Shown here one piece after another: positions 17,034-25,390 of a stretch of 37,923 bases of DNA. The translations under genes were made by a program, and so were the position numbers. The notes beneath the pieces are model-generated. The model was not told the origin of the DNA. It did not search any database and worked only from the letters and a program-made list of their open reading frames with translations. Within the stretch, counting starts at the first letter, position 1, and each line of letters begins with the position of its first letter. The DNA is from Clostridia bacterium (GTDB taxonomy: Bacteria > Bacillota > Clostridia > Oscillospirales > QAMX01), in NCBI GenBank assembly GCA_017414715.1, contig JAFQKV010000117.1, forward strand, positions 1 to 37,923, read 5' to 3'.

Positions 17034-18317
17034 TTACTCCTTGATCCCGCGCAGCAACACCGTTGACATGGCGGGCAGATAAATGCTTTTTCCGGGGCGG
17101 AAATGGCCGATGACTTCCGCATCGTAATTCTCCGAAAGAAGGATGATCTCATAGCGGGCAGCTCCGCCGACGGCTTCAAAGGTAAACTCGCGGCTTCCCT
17201 CGCTGAAATTCGCGACCATGAGAGCGCAGCCGTCCTCGCCCTTTGCGGCGGCAGCGTATAGACCTTCGCTTGCCTCTGCCGGGCAGGCTGTGCCGAGGCG
17301 ATTGAGGACGTTGAACATATAGAAGGGGTAATAGCCCTTGAGCTTGCGGCAGGTGTAGAAGTCAAAGAGACCGTTGAAAGCGCAGGGACGGGCATCGTAA
17401 TACATGAGCATATCGATGGAAGAGCTCTGCGCCCAAAGCATGAAGGCAGCGGTGAAGGCGGCGCCGCGGATGCCGCGGATGGCCTCTGTGGAGCGGATAA
17501 AATCATCTCCGTTCCAACCCTCGATATAGTTCCATTCGTTGCAGATGCTTTCCGCGCTCTCAAAGCCCGCCTCATTGAGAATCTGGCGGATATAGGCCGT
17601 GCGTTCGATAAATTTCTCGATCGTGCAGCCGTAAATGTGCCAGGAGAAGAAATCCAGCGGGGCGCGGCGTTCTTTGATATAGTCAAGGAAACGGATGGGC
17701 CATATGCGGCTGCTGGACAGTGCCGGTCCGCCGAACTTCAGATGGGGGAAGCAGGCCTTCAGATGGGTGGCGGCGACGGAATAGAACTCAAAATATTCCT
17801 CCCGGGTGCCGCCCCAGGTCTCTTCGTTCATGTCCGGCTCGTTCCAGATCTCCCAATAGGTAATTTTATAGTTGAAGCCGTCCGCCCAGCCTTCGGTGTA
17901 GTGTCGGATGATGTGTTCGCATATGCGCGCCCATTTGGCGTAATCCTTCGGGGGCAGGGTGCCATAGTGGCGGGGCAGATGCTCGATCTTGGTGCCGAGG
18001 CGGTAAAATACCTCCGCGCCGGAGGCAACGGTGGTCTCCATGAGGGCATCGGTGATACAGAAATCGTAGGTGGCGGGGTCATTTTCGTCGGCATCAAAAT
18101 CCGGAAAGATGGCATGCACGTCCACCGCGTGCTCTCCGCCATAGTTTGGGGAAAGAGAGGCATCGTGATTGCGGACGTAGGGGATGCCCGCGGCACAGAA
18201 ATCCTCAAAATTTCCCACGCGGCTCATCATACCGACCTTCAGCGGTCCGTTGTTCACGGCATGCATGGGCTTTACGGGTCCAAGATCTCCGGTAAAATCA
18301 GCAAAAATGCGTTCCAT
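17034..18317 (-). CDS. GH39-like glycoside hydrolase, paralog 2 (operon gene 4 of 5)
   Basis: A 427-aa paralog. Catalytic residues match: TYWEIWNEPD (Glu160) and SICNEWNYI (Glu261). It shares with its siblings the blocks KPMHAVNNGP (about 16-25), FDADENDPATYDF, PPKDYAKWARICEHIIRHY and the DMLMYYDARP region. The loop after the acid/base is MNEETWGGT, close to paralog 5 (LGPQTWGGT) and unlike the CWTGT type of paralogs 1, 3 and 4, so two active-site subtypes are visible. The C-terminus (LLRGIKE) departs from the VLLKSL ending of the others. GGAGG lies upstream. No signal peptide. Confidence 0.88.
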   Translation of the reverse strand: MERIFADFTGDLGPVKPMHAVNNGPLKVGMMSRVGNFEDFCAAGIPYVRNHDASLSPNYGGEHAVDVHAIFPDFDADENDPATYDFCITDALMETTVASGAEVFYRLGTKIEHLPRHYGTLPPKDYAKWARICEHIIRHYTEGWADGFNYKITYWEIWNEPDMNEETWGGTREEYFEFYSVAATHLKACFPHLKFGGPALSSSRIWPIRFLDYIKERRAPLDFFSWHIYGCTIEKFIERTAYIRQILNEAGFESAESICNEWNYIEGWNGDDFIRSTEAIRGIRGAAFTAAFMLWAQSSSIDMLMYYDARPCAFNGLFDFYTCRKLKGYYPFYMFNVLNRLGTACPAEASEGLYAAAAKGEDGCALMVANFSEGSREFTFEAVGGAARYEIILLSENYDAEVIGHFRPGKSIYLPAMSTVLLRGIKE

Positions 18318-18338
18318 ATGTTTTAATACCTCCGAAGA

Positions 18339-19631
18339 TCAAAGACTCTTCAGCAGAATGATGCTTTGCGGGGCGAGTGTCAGTGCATCCCCGGGACGCC
18401 ACGTGCCGACAGTCTCGCCGCCGTGGGTCTCATCCAGCAGCAGTATCTCGTATTCCGCCGCGCCGCCGGAAAGGGAGAGCGCGACCTCGCGGGGGCCTCC
18501 GGTTTCTTCATAATCGTAGTGGCAGAGCATGACGGCGGAATTTCCCTTGCCATCCTTTGCGGCGGCGGCATAAAGTCCCTCCTCCGGCCGGCTGACGGTC
18601 ACCGATGTGCCAAGCTTGTAGAGCGCATCAAAGAAGCGCAGGGTGTGGAAGGTCGGCAGAGGCCGCATAGTATAGAAATCAAAAAGTCCGTTAAAGGTGC
18701 AGGGACGGGCATCGTAGTACATCAGCATATCCACCGGCGCGCTGTCACAGATGAGGATGCAGCCGGCGGTAAAGGCAGCGCCTTTTATGTTGTGGATGAC
18801 CTCCATGGAATAGACGAACGCATCTGTCCAGTTTTTGACAAAATTCCACTCATTGCAGATGCTTTCTGCCTGAGAATATCCGTATTTATCCATAAGGTCG
18901 CGGAAGAAATGTACCCGGTCAAGCAGTTCCTCCGGGGTGCGGCAGTAGCGGTGCCAGGAGAAGAAATCCAGCCGGATACCGCGGCGCTGCATATCCGAAA
19001 GGAATGCTTCCGCAAAGGCGCGGTTGCCCGTTCCGGCGGGACCGCCGATTTTCAGATGGGGAAAACAGGTTTTGAGATGCTGCGCAGTTACGGCGAAAAA
19101 GTCAAAAAACGCATCCTGTGTTCCCGTCCAGCAGCAGTCTCCGCAATCGGCTTCGTTCCAGATCTCCCAGTAGGTCATTTTGTATCGGAAGCCTTCCGCC
19201 CAGCCCTCGGTATAGTGGCGGATGATATGCTCGCACACGCGCGCCCACTTGGCATAATCCTTCGGGGGGTGGACGTGGTATTTTTTTACCCGGTGATCGA
19301 TGGACTCACCGAGGCGATAAAAGATCTCGGTGCCGCATGCATAGGTGTTGGCAATATATATGTCCGTCAGTTGAAAATCATAGGAGGCAGGGTCGGTCTC
19401 ATCCGCATCGAAATTCGGGAAAATGCCGGAGATATCGATGGTGTGGTTAAGTCCGTAGGAATAGCAATGCCCCGTGTCATGCGTGCGGGCATAAGGCGCA
19501 CCCATTTCCGGCCAGATATCGGAATTTCCCCGGCCTTGGCTGCTTCTTGCCTTGACGGGGCCGTTGTTGACGGCGTGCAGAGGCTTTACAGCGCCCTTTT
19601 CCGCCGAAAAATCGATAAAAATGCGGTCCAT
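18339..19631 (-). CDS. GH39-like glycoside hydrolase, paralog 3 (operon gene 3 of 5)
   Basis: A 430-aa paralog and the longest of the five. Both glutamates are kept (Glu160 in TYWEIWNEAD, Glu261 in SICNEWNFV), but the proline of the near-universal NEP motif is Ala161. The following loop is cysteine-rich (CGDCCWTGT). It also lacks the GGE motif of several siblings near residue 61 (GLNHTID). These changes suggest altered active-site shape or specificity rather than loss of activity. GGAG is 6 nt before the start. No signal peptide, cytoplasmic. Confidence 0.87.
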   Translation of the reverse strand: MDRIFIDFSAEKGAVKPLHAVNNGPVKARSSQGRGNSDIWPEMGAPYARTHDTGHCYSYGLNHTIDISGIFPNFDADETDPASYDFQLTDIYIANTYACGTEIFYRLGESIDHRVKKYHVHPPKDYAKWARVCEHIIRHYTEGWAEGFRYKMTYWEIWNEADCGDCCWTGTQDAFFDFFAVTAQHLKTCFPHLKIGGPAGTGNRAFAEAFLSDMQRRGIRLDFFSWHRYCRTPEELLDRVHFFRDLMDKYGYSQAESICNEWNFVKNWTDAFVYSMEVIHNIKGAAFTAGCILICDSAPVDMLMYYDARPCTFNGLFDFYTMRPLPTFHTLRFFDALYKLGTSVTVSRPEEGLYAAAAKDGKGNSAVMLCHYDYEETGGPREVALSLSGGAAEYEILLLDETHGGETVGTWRPGDALTLAPQSIILLKSL

Positions 19632-19650
19632 AGAGATCTCCTTTACAGGT

Positions 19651-20931
19651 TTACAGGCTTTTTAAGAGCACAACGCTCAGGTTGTTCAGACAAAGCGGTT
19701 CGCCGGGATGCCAGGTTCCGATGATCTCGGCGGTGTGATCCTTGTCAAGCAGCGTGACTTCGTAGGCATCCGCGCCGCCGGTGAGGGTGAGCTCGATTTC
19801 TTTTTCGGTAAAATCCGCCTCATGGGCATAAACGGCGAGCATAACGGCACTCTTCCCGTTTTCGTCCTTCGCGGCGGCGGCATATACGTTCGCGCCCTCA
19901 ACGGAGAGGGAAACGCTCTGCCCGAGGCGGAAGAGGTGATTGAAGAAGGCCAGGGAATGATATCCCGGCAGGGGACACATGGTATAATAATCAAAAAGAC
20001 CGTTCCAAACGGTGGCACGCGCATCGTAGTACATCAGCATGTCCACCGGTTCGGCATCGCAGGCAAGCATGCATGCGGCATCAAAGGCTGCACCCTTCAT
20101 GGAAATGATGTCCTCGATGCCCTTGACAAAGTTTTCTCCGCTCCAGGCATATACAAGATTCCACTCGGTGCAGAGGCTTTCGGTCTTTGTAAAGCCCTTC
20201 TCATCCAGAAGCCCCCGGAAAAAGCGGGCATATTCCACAAGCGTCTCGGCCCTCTTTCCGTAAAAGTGCCAGGAGAAGAAGCCCGGATACAGATTTTCCG
20301 CCTTCAGGCGATCCAGCAGCGCGGCGGCAAATTCCCGGTTATGGGAAAGGGCGGGGCCGCCGATCTTCAGATGGGGGAAACAGCCCATCAGGTGGCGAAG
20401 CGTGAGAACATAGAGATCCATAAACTGCTCCGGCGTACCGGTCCAGCAGGGTTCGATATCCGGCTCGTTCCAGATCTCCCAGTAGGTCATTTTGTATCGG
20501 AAACCGTCCGCCCAACCTTCGGTGTAGTGCCGGATGATGTGCTCGCAAATGCGGGCCCACTTTGCAAAATCCTTCGGAGGATGGACATTGTATTTCTTTC
20601 TTGCATGCTCGATTTTTGCGCCGAGGCGGTAGAAAACTTCGGCTCCGGCCTCATAGGCCGCGGAAACGTTATCGTCAGTTAAAATAAAGTCGTAGCTTGC
20701 GGGATCGGTTTCATCGGCATCAAAATTGGGGAAAATGGCATGCACGTCCACAATGTGCTCACAGGAAAAGGAGGCATCGTGATTGCGGGCATAGGGAAAG
20801 CCGGCGGCGGCATAGGCAGGAAGATTGCCGCGGGTCTGGTTGTTGGTAATCCGCACGGGGGAATTGTTAACGGCGTGCAGAGGCTTGACCGGACCGCGGG
20901 AGGCGCTGAAATCGACGGAAATGCGTTCCAT
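19651..20931 (-). CDS. GH39-like glycoside hydrolase, paralog 4 (operon gene 2 of 5)
   Basis: A 426-aa paralog. The acid/base Glu155 is in TYWEIWNEPD. The nucleophile region reads SLCTEWNLV (Glu256), the TEWN form most like classical GH39 enzymes; the siblings have NEWN. About five residues are missing in the N-terminal loop (HDASFSCEHIVD against HDASxxxxYGGEHxVD), opening or reshaping one edge of the active site. AAGGAG precedes the start. It is 20 bp downstream of paralog 5 and 19 bp upstream of paralog 3 in transcription order. No signal peptide. Confidence 0.88.
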   Translation of the reverse strand: MERISVDFSASRGPVKPLHAVNNSPVRITNNQTRGNLPAYAAAGFPYARNHDASFSCEHIVDVHAIFPNFDADETDPASYDFILTDDNVSAAYEAGAEVFYRLGAKIEHARKKYNVHPPKDFAKWARICEHIIRHYTEGWADGFRYKMTYWEIWNEPDIEPCWTGTPEQFMDLYVLTLRHLMGCFPHLKIGGPALSHNREFAAALLDRLKAENLYPGFFSWHFYGKRAETLVEYARFFRGLLDEKGFTKTESLCTEWNLVYAWSGENFVKGIEDIISMKGAAFDAACMLACDAEPVDMLMYYDARATVWNGLFDYYTMCPLPGYHSLAFFNHLFRLGQSVSLSVEGANVYAAAAKDENGKSAVMLAVYAHEADFTEKEIELTLTGGADAYEVTLLDKDHTAEIIGTWHPGEPLCLNNLSVVLLKSL

Positions 20932-20951
20932 ATTTACAGACTCCTTATCCT

Positions 20952-22217
20952 TTACAGACTTTTTAAGAGAATTACGCTCATATTTTCGGCAGAGATGGTC
21001 TCACCGGGATGCCAGATGCCGACGGAAACGTTGTCGTGGTTCTCGTCCAGCAGGAAGATCTCATAGGCATCCGCGCCGCCGGAAAGGGACAGCGCGATCT
21101 CCTTGTGGCCAAGATCCTTTTCAAAGCCGTAGACGGTGAGCATGAGGGCGGAATTGCCATTTTCGTCCTTTGCCGCGGCGGCATAGATGCCGTCACCCTC
21201 GTAGGATACCTCCACAGAGGTGCCGAGGCGGTAAAGGGTGTTGAACATGGGGAAGGGATAATAGCCCTTGAGGCAGCGGCCGGTGTAATAGTCAAACAGT
21301 CCGTTGAAGGAGCCGGGCTGGGCATCGTAATACATGAGCATGTCCATGGGCTCATGTACGCAGGCCAGCATGCAGCTTGCGGTGAAGGCCGCGCCGGGCA
21401 TGTTGATGACGGCAACGGTGCTTTCCGTCAGGCGGTCCGACCAGTTGATGACAAAGTTCCATTCGTTGCAGATATTTTCCGTTTCGGTAAATCCGTGCTG
21501 ATCCAGAAGATTGCGGAAGAACTGGCACTTTTCCATCATTTTCTCCGGCGCCGTGCCGTAGCAGTGCCAGGAGTAGAAATCCAGACCGATGCCTTTCTCG
21601 TGCATCATGGCAAAGAGCTCTGCAGCCCAGTCGCGGCCCATGGCCATGGCGGGGCCGCCGATCTTTAGGTGAGGGAAGCAGGCTTTGAGATGGGTGAGGG
21701 CCGTGATGAAGAAATCAAAGAACTGCTCCTTCGTGCCGCCCCAGGTCTGCGGGCCGAGATCCGGCTCGTTCCAGATCTCCCAATAGGTCATTTTGTAGTT
21801 GAAGCCGTTTGCCCAGCCTTCGGTGTAATGGCGGATGATATGCTCCGAGATGCGGGCCCATTTGGCAAAATCCTTGGGAGGAACGGAGCCGTATTTCTTG
21901 CGCCAGTGCTCGATCTTGGTGCCGAGGCGGTAGAAGACCTCGGTGCCGATATTCTGAAAACTTGAGACGTAATCGTCGGTGAGATCAAAGTCATAGGAGG
22001 CGGAATCGTTCTCGTCCGCGTCAAAATTGGGGAAGATGGCGTGCACGTCCACGCAGTGCTCGCCGCCGTAGCCGTAGCAGATGGAGGCATCGTGATTGCG
22101 GGAGTAGGGGATCTGTGCGGCGATGTAAGCATGATGGCTCGCGTGGCCGTTGTTGATGGCGTGCAGAGGCTTGATGACACCCTTCGGGGCGTTGAAATCG
22201 ACAGAGATACGGTCCAT
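20952..22217 (-). CDS. GH39-like glycoside hydrolase, paralog 5 (operon gene 1 of 5)
   Basis: A 421-aa paralog and the first gene of the operon. The ATG at 22217 is chosen because GGAGGT stands 7 nt upstream and the N-terminus then matches the siblings (MDRISVDF; others MERIFVDL or similar). An ATG at 22283 would start inside the symporter gene and upstream of the promoter -10, so it is rejected. Glu151 (TYWEIWNEPD) and Glu252 (NICNEWNFV) are the presumed catalytic pair. The N-terminal segment around 25-35 is shortened and His-rich (GHASHHAYIA), unlike its siblings. No signal peptide. Confidence 0.88.
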   Translation of the reverse strand: MDRISVDFNAPKGVIKPLHAINNGHASHHAYIAAQIPYSRNHDASICYGYGGEHCVDVHAIFPNFDADENDSASYDFDLTDDYVSSFQNIGTEVFYRLGTKIEHWRKKYGSVPPKDFAKWARISEHIIRHYTEGWANGFNYKMTYWEIWNEPDLGPQTWGGTKEQFFDFFITALTHLKACFPHLKIGGPAMAMGRDWAAELFAMMHEKGIGLDFYSWHCYGTAPEKMMEKCQFFRNLLDQHGFTETENICNEWNFVINWSDRLTESTVAVINMPGAAFTASCMLACVHEPMDMLMYYDAQPGSFNGLFDYYTGRCLKGYYPFPMFNTLYRLGTSVEVSYEGDGIYAAAAKDENGNSALMLTVYGFEKDLGHKEIALSLSGGADAYEIFLLDENHDNVSVGIWHPGETISAENMSVILLKSL

Positions 22218-22254
22218 GTATCTGACCTCCGGTAAAATCGGTTTCCTTATAGTG

Positions 22255-22283
22255 AGTATATCAAAATTTGGGGAAAATTTCAA
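22255..22283 (-). promoter_or_regulatory. Promoter of the five-gene GH39-like operon
   Basis: Minus strand TTGAAA (22278-22283), a 17-bp spacer, then TATACT (22255-22260), about 38 bp upstream of the first glycosidase start. The -35 overlaps the stop codon of the upstream symporter gene (22280-22282), so the operon can be transcribed apart from it. No clear operator palindrome was recognised. Confidence 0.85.
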
Positions 22284-23602
22284 GAAAAACGATGGGGTCG
22301 CAGGAGGGAAAATACCGCGAGACTCACAAGAAACCCCACCGGAACGGCACTGATGCCGAGAGGCTCCGAGAGCAGAAAGCGCCAGAGAAAAACCGATCCC
22401 GCGCCGCCGAGCATTGCGCCGGTTGCGGCCCGCGGCGGTGCGGAGATGTCGAGCAGCGCCGCAGCAAGAGGAACGAGCAGTACCGGACTCCAGAAGGTAT
22501 AGGCAAAGGTGACGGCATCGAGCACACTGGGGATAAAAAATGCGACGGCGGCGGCTGCCGCGCCGGTGAGCACGTTTGCCTTTCGGACGGCCCGCAGAGC
22601 ATGCTGTCCGGTGAGACCGGGGCAGAAGCTTTTCAGTACGTCGGAGACCAGGCCCACCGAGGCGCTGACCTGAAAGGAATCCGCCGTGGACAGCACTGCG
22701 GAGAAGAGTGCGGCGAGGATGAGTCCCCGTATCCCTGCGGGAGCAACCAGAAGAATCATGCTTTCCATCGCGTGCGGAAGCTCGGCGGAGGGAAGCAGCT
22801 TTGCCGCCATAAGCCCCACAAGCCCTGTGATGAGGAAAAAGGGTGCGGAAAGAGCGGCAGAAAGAAGCACCGCCCGGGATGCCTTTCGTCGGTCGCCGCC
22901 CAGCAGTCGCTGCAGCCCCGGTGGGGAGAGCAGCTCACCCAGCGCCATGGCAAGAAAGGCGGAAAAGACGGCAGGCGTAAGCCTAAGCTCCCATGCCTCC
23001 GTCGGAACGGAAGATATCCCTCCGCCCGCCCGCAGGGAAAGCAGCGTCAGCACCGGCATGCCGATGAACAGAATGCAGAACTGCACTACGTCTGCCCGGA
23101 TGACCGCGCCGAGCCCGCCGAAGGTGGAATAAACTGTGGCGGCGGCGGTGCCGAGAAGGATGCCCCACAGACGGGGAAGTCCGAGAAAGGTCTCAAACAG
23201 GGAGCCCATCACACCGATCTGTGCTCCGAGAATCCCCGCGGAAAGCAAGAAGGAGAAAATGCCCGTTGCGACGCGGGCGCCCTCGCCGTAGGCATACCCC
23301 ATGACCTCGCCTGCCGTTGTGGCACCCTTCGGAAAGTGCATCCGCGGCAGAAGAAGCCCGAGAACGAGCCAGCCGAGGGTGAATCCGCAGAGAATGAGCG
23401 CAGGCATGATGCCCCCGGCGGCGCAGGCCGCCGCATTGCCGGAGGAGAAGCCACCCCCGATAAACCCGGCGGAAAGGGTGGCGATCAGCGCAAAAAGCCC
23501 GGGTTCCGCCCGGGAAAAGCCGCCAAGATCCTTTGCTTTTCCGCCGGAAAGCCCCACGGCGACGAGCGCCGCAAGATAAAGCACGAGAATCGCCGCATCC
23601 AT
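22280..23602 (-). CDS. Sodium:solute symporter (SSS family)
   Basis: A 440-aa, very hydrophobic protein with about 12-13 membrane spans. It resembles the SSS family (LeuT-fold Na+ symporters such as PutP, PanF and SGLT): an N-terminal LxAxxSAGFIGGGFSSGNAAA stretch (about 40-60), TVYSTFGGLGAVIRADVVQF (about 155-174), and the FSAVLSTADSFQVSAS region (about 301-316) typical of the Na+-binding helix TM8. The substrate may be a sugar, amino acid or carboxylate and cannot be told. GGGAGG precedes the start. It lies just upstream of the glycosidase operon in the same direction, so it may import a compound related to their substrate (inferred). Confidence 0.88.
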   Translation of the reverse strand: MDAAILVLYLAALVAVGLSGGKAKDLGGFSRAEPGLFALIATLSAGFIGGGFSSGNAAACAAGGIMPALILCGFTLGWLVLGLLLPRMHFPKGATTAGEVMGYAYGEGARVATGIFSFLLSAGILGAQIGVMGSLFETFLGLPRLWGILLGTAAATVYSTFGGLGAVIRADVVQFCILFIGMPVLTLLSLRAGGGISSVPTEAWELRLTPAVFSAFLAMALGELLSPPGLQRLLGGDRRKASRAVLLSAALSAPFFLITGLVGLMAAKLLPSAELPHAMESMILLVAPAGIRGLILAALFSAVLSTADSFQVSASVGLVSDVLKSFCPGLTGQHALRAVRKANVLTGAAAAAVAFFIPSVLDAVTFAYTFWSPVLLVPLAAALLDISAPPRAATGAMLGGAGSVFLWRFLLSEPLGISAVPVGFLVSLAVFSLLRPHRFS

Positions 23603-23671
23603 AGAAATATTCCTCCCAAAATTCCGTTTGCATGGAAAAATATGACCGAAAGGCGGAAAAAATGCGCAAAA

Positions 23672-23697
23672 AAAAGAGTCCCCAAAGGGGACTCTTT
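23672..23697 (-). terminator. Intrinsic terminator after NSS transporter
   Basis: An 11-bp stem AAAGAGTCCCC (23673-23683) / GGGGACTCTTT (23687-23697) with a 3-nt loop. On the minus strand it runs into a long T tract (about 23665-23675). It ends the NSS transporter transcript, so the symporter downstream likely has its own promoter, although no convincing one was seen in 23603-23671. Confidence 0.92.
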
Positions 23698-23710
23698 CAA
23701 AAAACGGGAT

Positions 23711-25045
23711 TTATTTCCACTTGAAGGTGGCAAGGCCGTAGATATAGAGGAAGATGACGACGGCGGGGATAAAGTAGCGGAAAAGCGGCTTCATCCAGGG
23801 CTTGACCTTCAGGCCGCGGCCGGCGTTGGCCTCCGCAAGGAAGTTATCCCAGCCCCAGCCCCACTTGTTGCAGCAGAAAAGGGCAAAGAGGAAGCTGCCG
23901 ATGGGGAGGAGATTGTTGGAGACGATGAAATCCCACAAATCCAGGAAGCTGGAGGTGGGGCTGAAGGGATGGAAGGGGATGAGGGAATTGCCGAGGGCGG
24001 TGGTCAGGGCGATGAGGAAGATGCCGATGCCGCAGATCAGGCAGCCCTTGCGGCGGCTCCAGCCGGTGAGCTCACGCACGCAGGCGAGAATGTTCTCGAA
24101 AACGGCGAGCACCGTGGAGAAGGCGGCAAAGACCATAAACAGGAAGAAAACCGAGCCCCACAGGCGGCCGCCGGGCATGTTGCGGAAAACGGTGGCCATG
24201 GTGTCAAAGAGCAGAGAAGGGCCGGCGGTGACCTCCAGATCGTAGGTGAAGCAGGCGGGGAAGAGGATCAGGCCGGAGACGAAGGCCACGAAGGTGTCCA
24301 GCACCAGAATGTTGATGCTTTCGCCGAGCAGGGAGCGCTCCTTATCGATGTAGCTGCCGAAAATAGCCATGGAGCCGATGCCGAGGGAGAGGGTAAAGAA
24401 GGCCTGGTTCATGGCGGCAACGACGGTGGAGCCGGAAATCTTGGAGAGGTCGGGCAGCAGATAGAACTTCAGACCCTCGGGGGCGCCGGGCAGCGTAACG
24501 CTGCGAATGGAGAGAACGACCATCAGCAGCAGGAGGGCGACCATCATATACTTGGTCACGCGCTCAAGACCGCCCTGCAGGCCGAAGGAAAGCACGCCGA
24601 AGCCGAGAATGACGGTGACGGCAAGAAATGCTACGTTGATAACGGGGTCGGAGGTCATGGCGGCAAAGCCGAGATCCTGATAATCACCGATGACAAAGCG
24701 GACGAAGTAGTTGAACATCCAGCCGCAGACCACGGTATAGAAGGCCATGAGGCAGACGTTGCCGAAAAGAGCGAGCCAGCCGTGGACGTGCCACTTGTGG
24801 CCGGGCTTCTGCAGCGCCTTGTGGATGCCGACGGGGCTTGCCTGGGCGGCGCGGCCGGCGGAAAGCTCCATCACCATGACGGGAAGACCGAGAACGAGCA
24901 GGCAGACGATATAGATGAGCACGAAACCGCCGCCGCCGTACTGACCGGCCATCCACGGAAATTTCCATACGTTGCCGCAGCCGATGGCACAGCCCGCGCT
25001 GAGCAGGATAAAGCCGAGACGGCTGCCGAGTTTTTCACGACCCAT
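23711..25045 (-). CDS. Sodium-dependent amino-acid-type transporter (NSS/SNF family)
   Basis: A 444-aa neurotransmitter:sodium symporter family protein, the family of LeuT, MhsT and TnaT. The N-terminus SRLGFILLSAGCAIGCGNVWKFPW (about 8-31) is the hallmark TM1 with its unwound substrate/Na+ site; TM6 is near AMNQAFFTLSLGIGSM (about 224-239). About 11-12 spans are present. Substrates of bacterial members are amino acids. The sequence GGAGTT stands 9 nt before the ATG, and a good promoter lies at 25092-25120. It is a single-gene unit ended by the strong hairpin at 23672-23697. Confidence 0.93.
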   Translation of the reverse strand: MGREKLGSRLGFILLSAGCAIGCGNVWKFPWMAGQYGGGGFVLIYIVCLLVLGLPVMVMELSAGRAAQASPVGIHKALQKPGHKWHVHGWLALFGNVCLMAFYTVVCGWMFNYFVRFVIGDYQDLGFAAMTSDPVINVAFLAVTVILGFGVLSFGLQGGLERVTKYMMVALLLLMVVLSIRSVTLPGAPEGLKFYLLPDLSKISGSTVVAAMNQAFFTLSLGIGSMAIFGSYIDKERSLLGESINILVLDTFVAFVSGLILFPACFTYDLEVTAGPSLLFDTMATVFRNMPGGRLWGSVFFLFMVFAAFSTVLAVFENILACVRELTGWSRRKGCLICGIGIFLIALTTALGNSLIPFHPFSPTSSFLDLWDFIVSNNLLPIGSFLFALFCCNKWGWGWDNFLAEANAGRGLKVKPWMKPLFRYFIPAVVIFLYIYGLATFKWK

Positions 25046-25091
25046 AATGTATGAACTCCTTTATCGGAAAAATATCTGAAAAACAATGGAA

Positions 25092-25120
25092 ATTATAGCA
25101 TATCACGGCGAAAAGCGCAA
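25092..25120 (-). promoter_or_regulatory. Promoter of NSS transporter gene
   Basis: Minus strand TTGCGC (25115-25120), 17-bp spacer, TATAAT (25092-25097), about 47 bp upstream of the start codon. The -10 is a perfect match, the -35 is weaker. Confidence 0.78.
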
Positions 25121-25161
25121 GGGAAAGCGGCAAAGCGATACCGCCCGATCCGCAAGGCACG

Positions 25162-25200
25162 AAAAAACCTCTTTTGTCCGGCAGACAAAAGAGGTTTTTT
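25162..25200. terminator. Terminator after tRNA-Thr
   Basis: A perfect 17-bp stem (25162-25178 with 25184-25200), loop CGGCA, with A6 and T6 at its ends so that it is U-tailed on both strands. It lies immediately downstream of the minus-strand tRNA and before the NSS promoter. Confidence 0.92.
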
Positions 25201-25202
25201 CA

Positions 25203-25278
25203 TGGAGCTGGTGATGTGACTCGAACACACGACCTGCTGATTACGAATCAGCTGCACTACCGACTGTGCTACACCAGC
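25203..25278 (-). tRNA. tRNA-Thr (anticodon CGU)
   Basis: A complete 76-nt cloverleaf on the minus strand. The acceptor stem is GCTGGTG/CACCAGC, and the D-arm contains GGTA. The anticodon stem GCTGA/TCAGC encloses loop TTCGTAA with anticodon CGT (reads ACG, threonine). The T-arm is GTGTG-TTCGAGT-CACAT with one G-U pair, followed by discriminator U and an encoded CCA end (25203-25205). It has its own consensus promoter and terminator, so it is a monocistronic tRNA gene. Adjacent sequence shows no integrase or att-like repeat. Confidence 0.95.
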
Positions 25279-25296
25279 GCATAATGAGCATGCATT

Positions 25297-25325
25297 ATTG
25301 TACTCCGAAAGCGCGGATTTGTCAA
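25297..25325 (-). promoter_or_regulatory. Promoter of tRNA-Thr
   Basis: Minus strand TTGACA (25320-25325), 17-bp spacer, TACAAT (25297-25302), about 19 bp before the mature 5' end of the tRNA. A near-consensus promoter as expected for a stable RNA. Confidence 0.88.
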
Positions 25326-25390
25326 GAGCGGAAGTGTTTTTTCCGCGTCCCGCGGGTACAATACGTGTAAAAAGGAGGCGAAATCGCGGG

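Noticed and set aside
22268..25054. 928-residue open frame on the plus strand antisense to both transporters
   Set aside because: It is a shadow of two clear membrane transporters on the opposite strand. Its translation is low-complexity Gly/Glu/Asp/Lys-rich with no domain; GC-rich codon use commonly leaves such frames open.
25162..25330. Integration site at tRNA-Thr
   Set aside because: The tRNA is intact with its own promoter and terminator; no direct repeat of its 3' end and no integrase were seen nearby.
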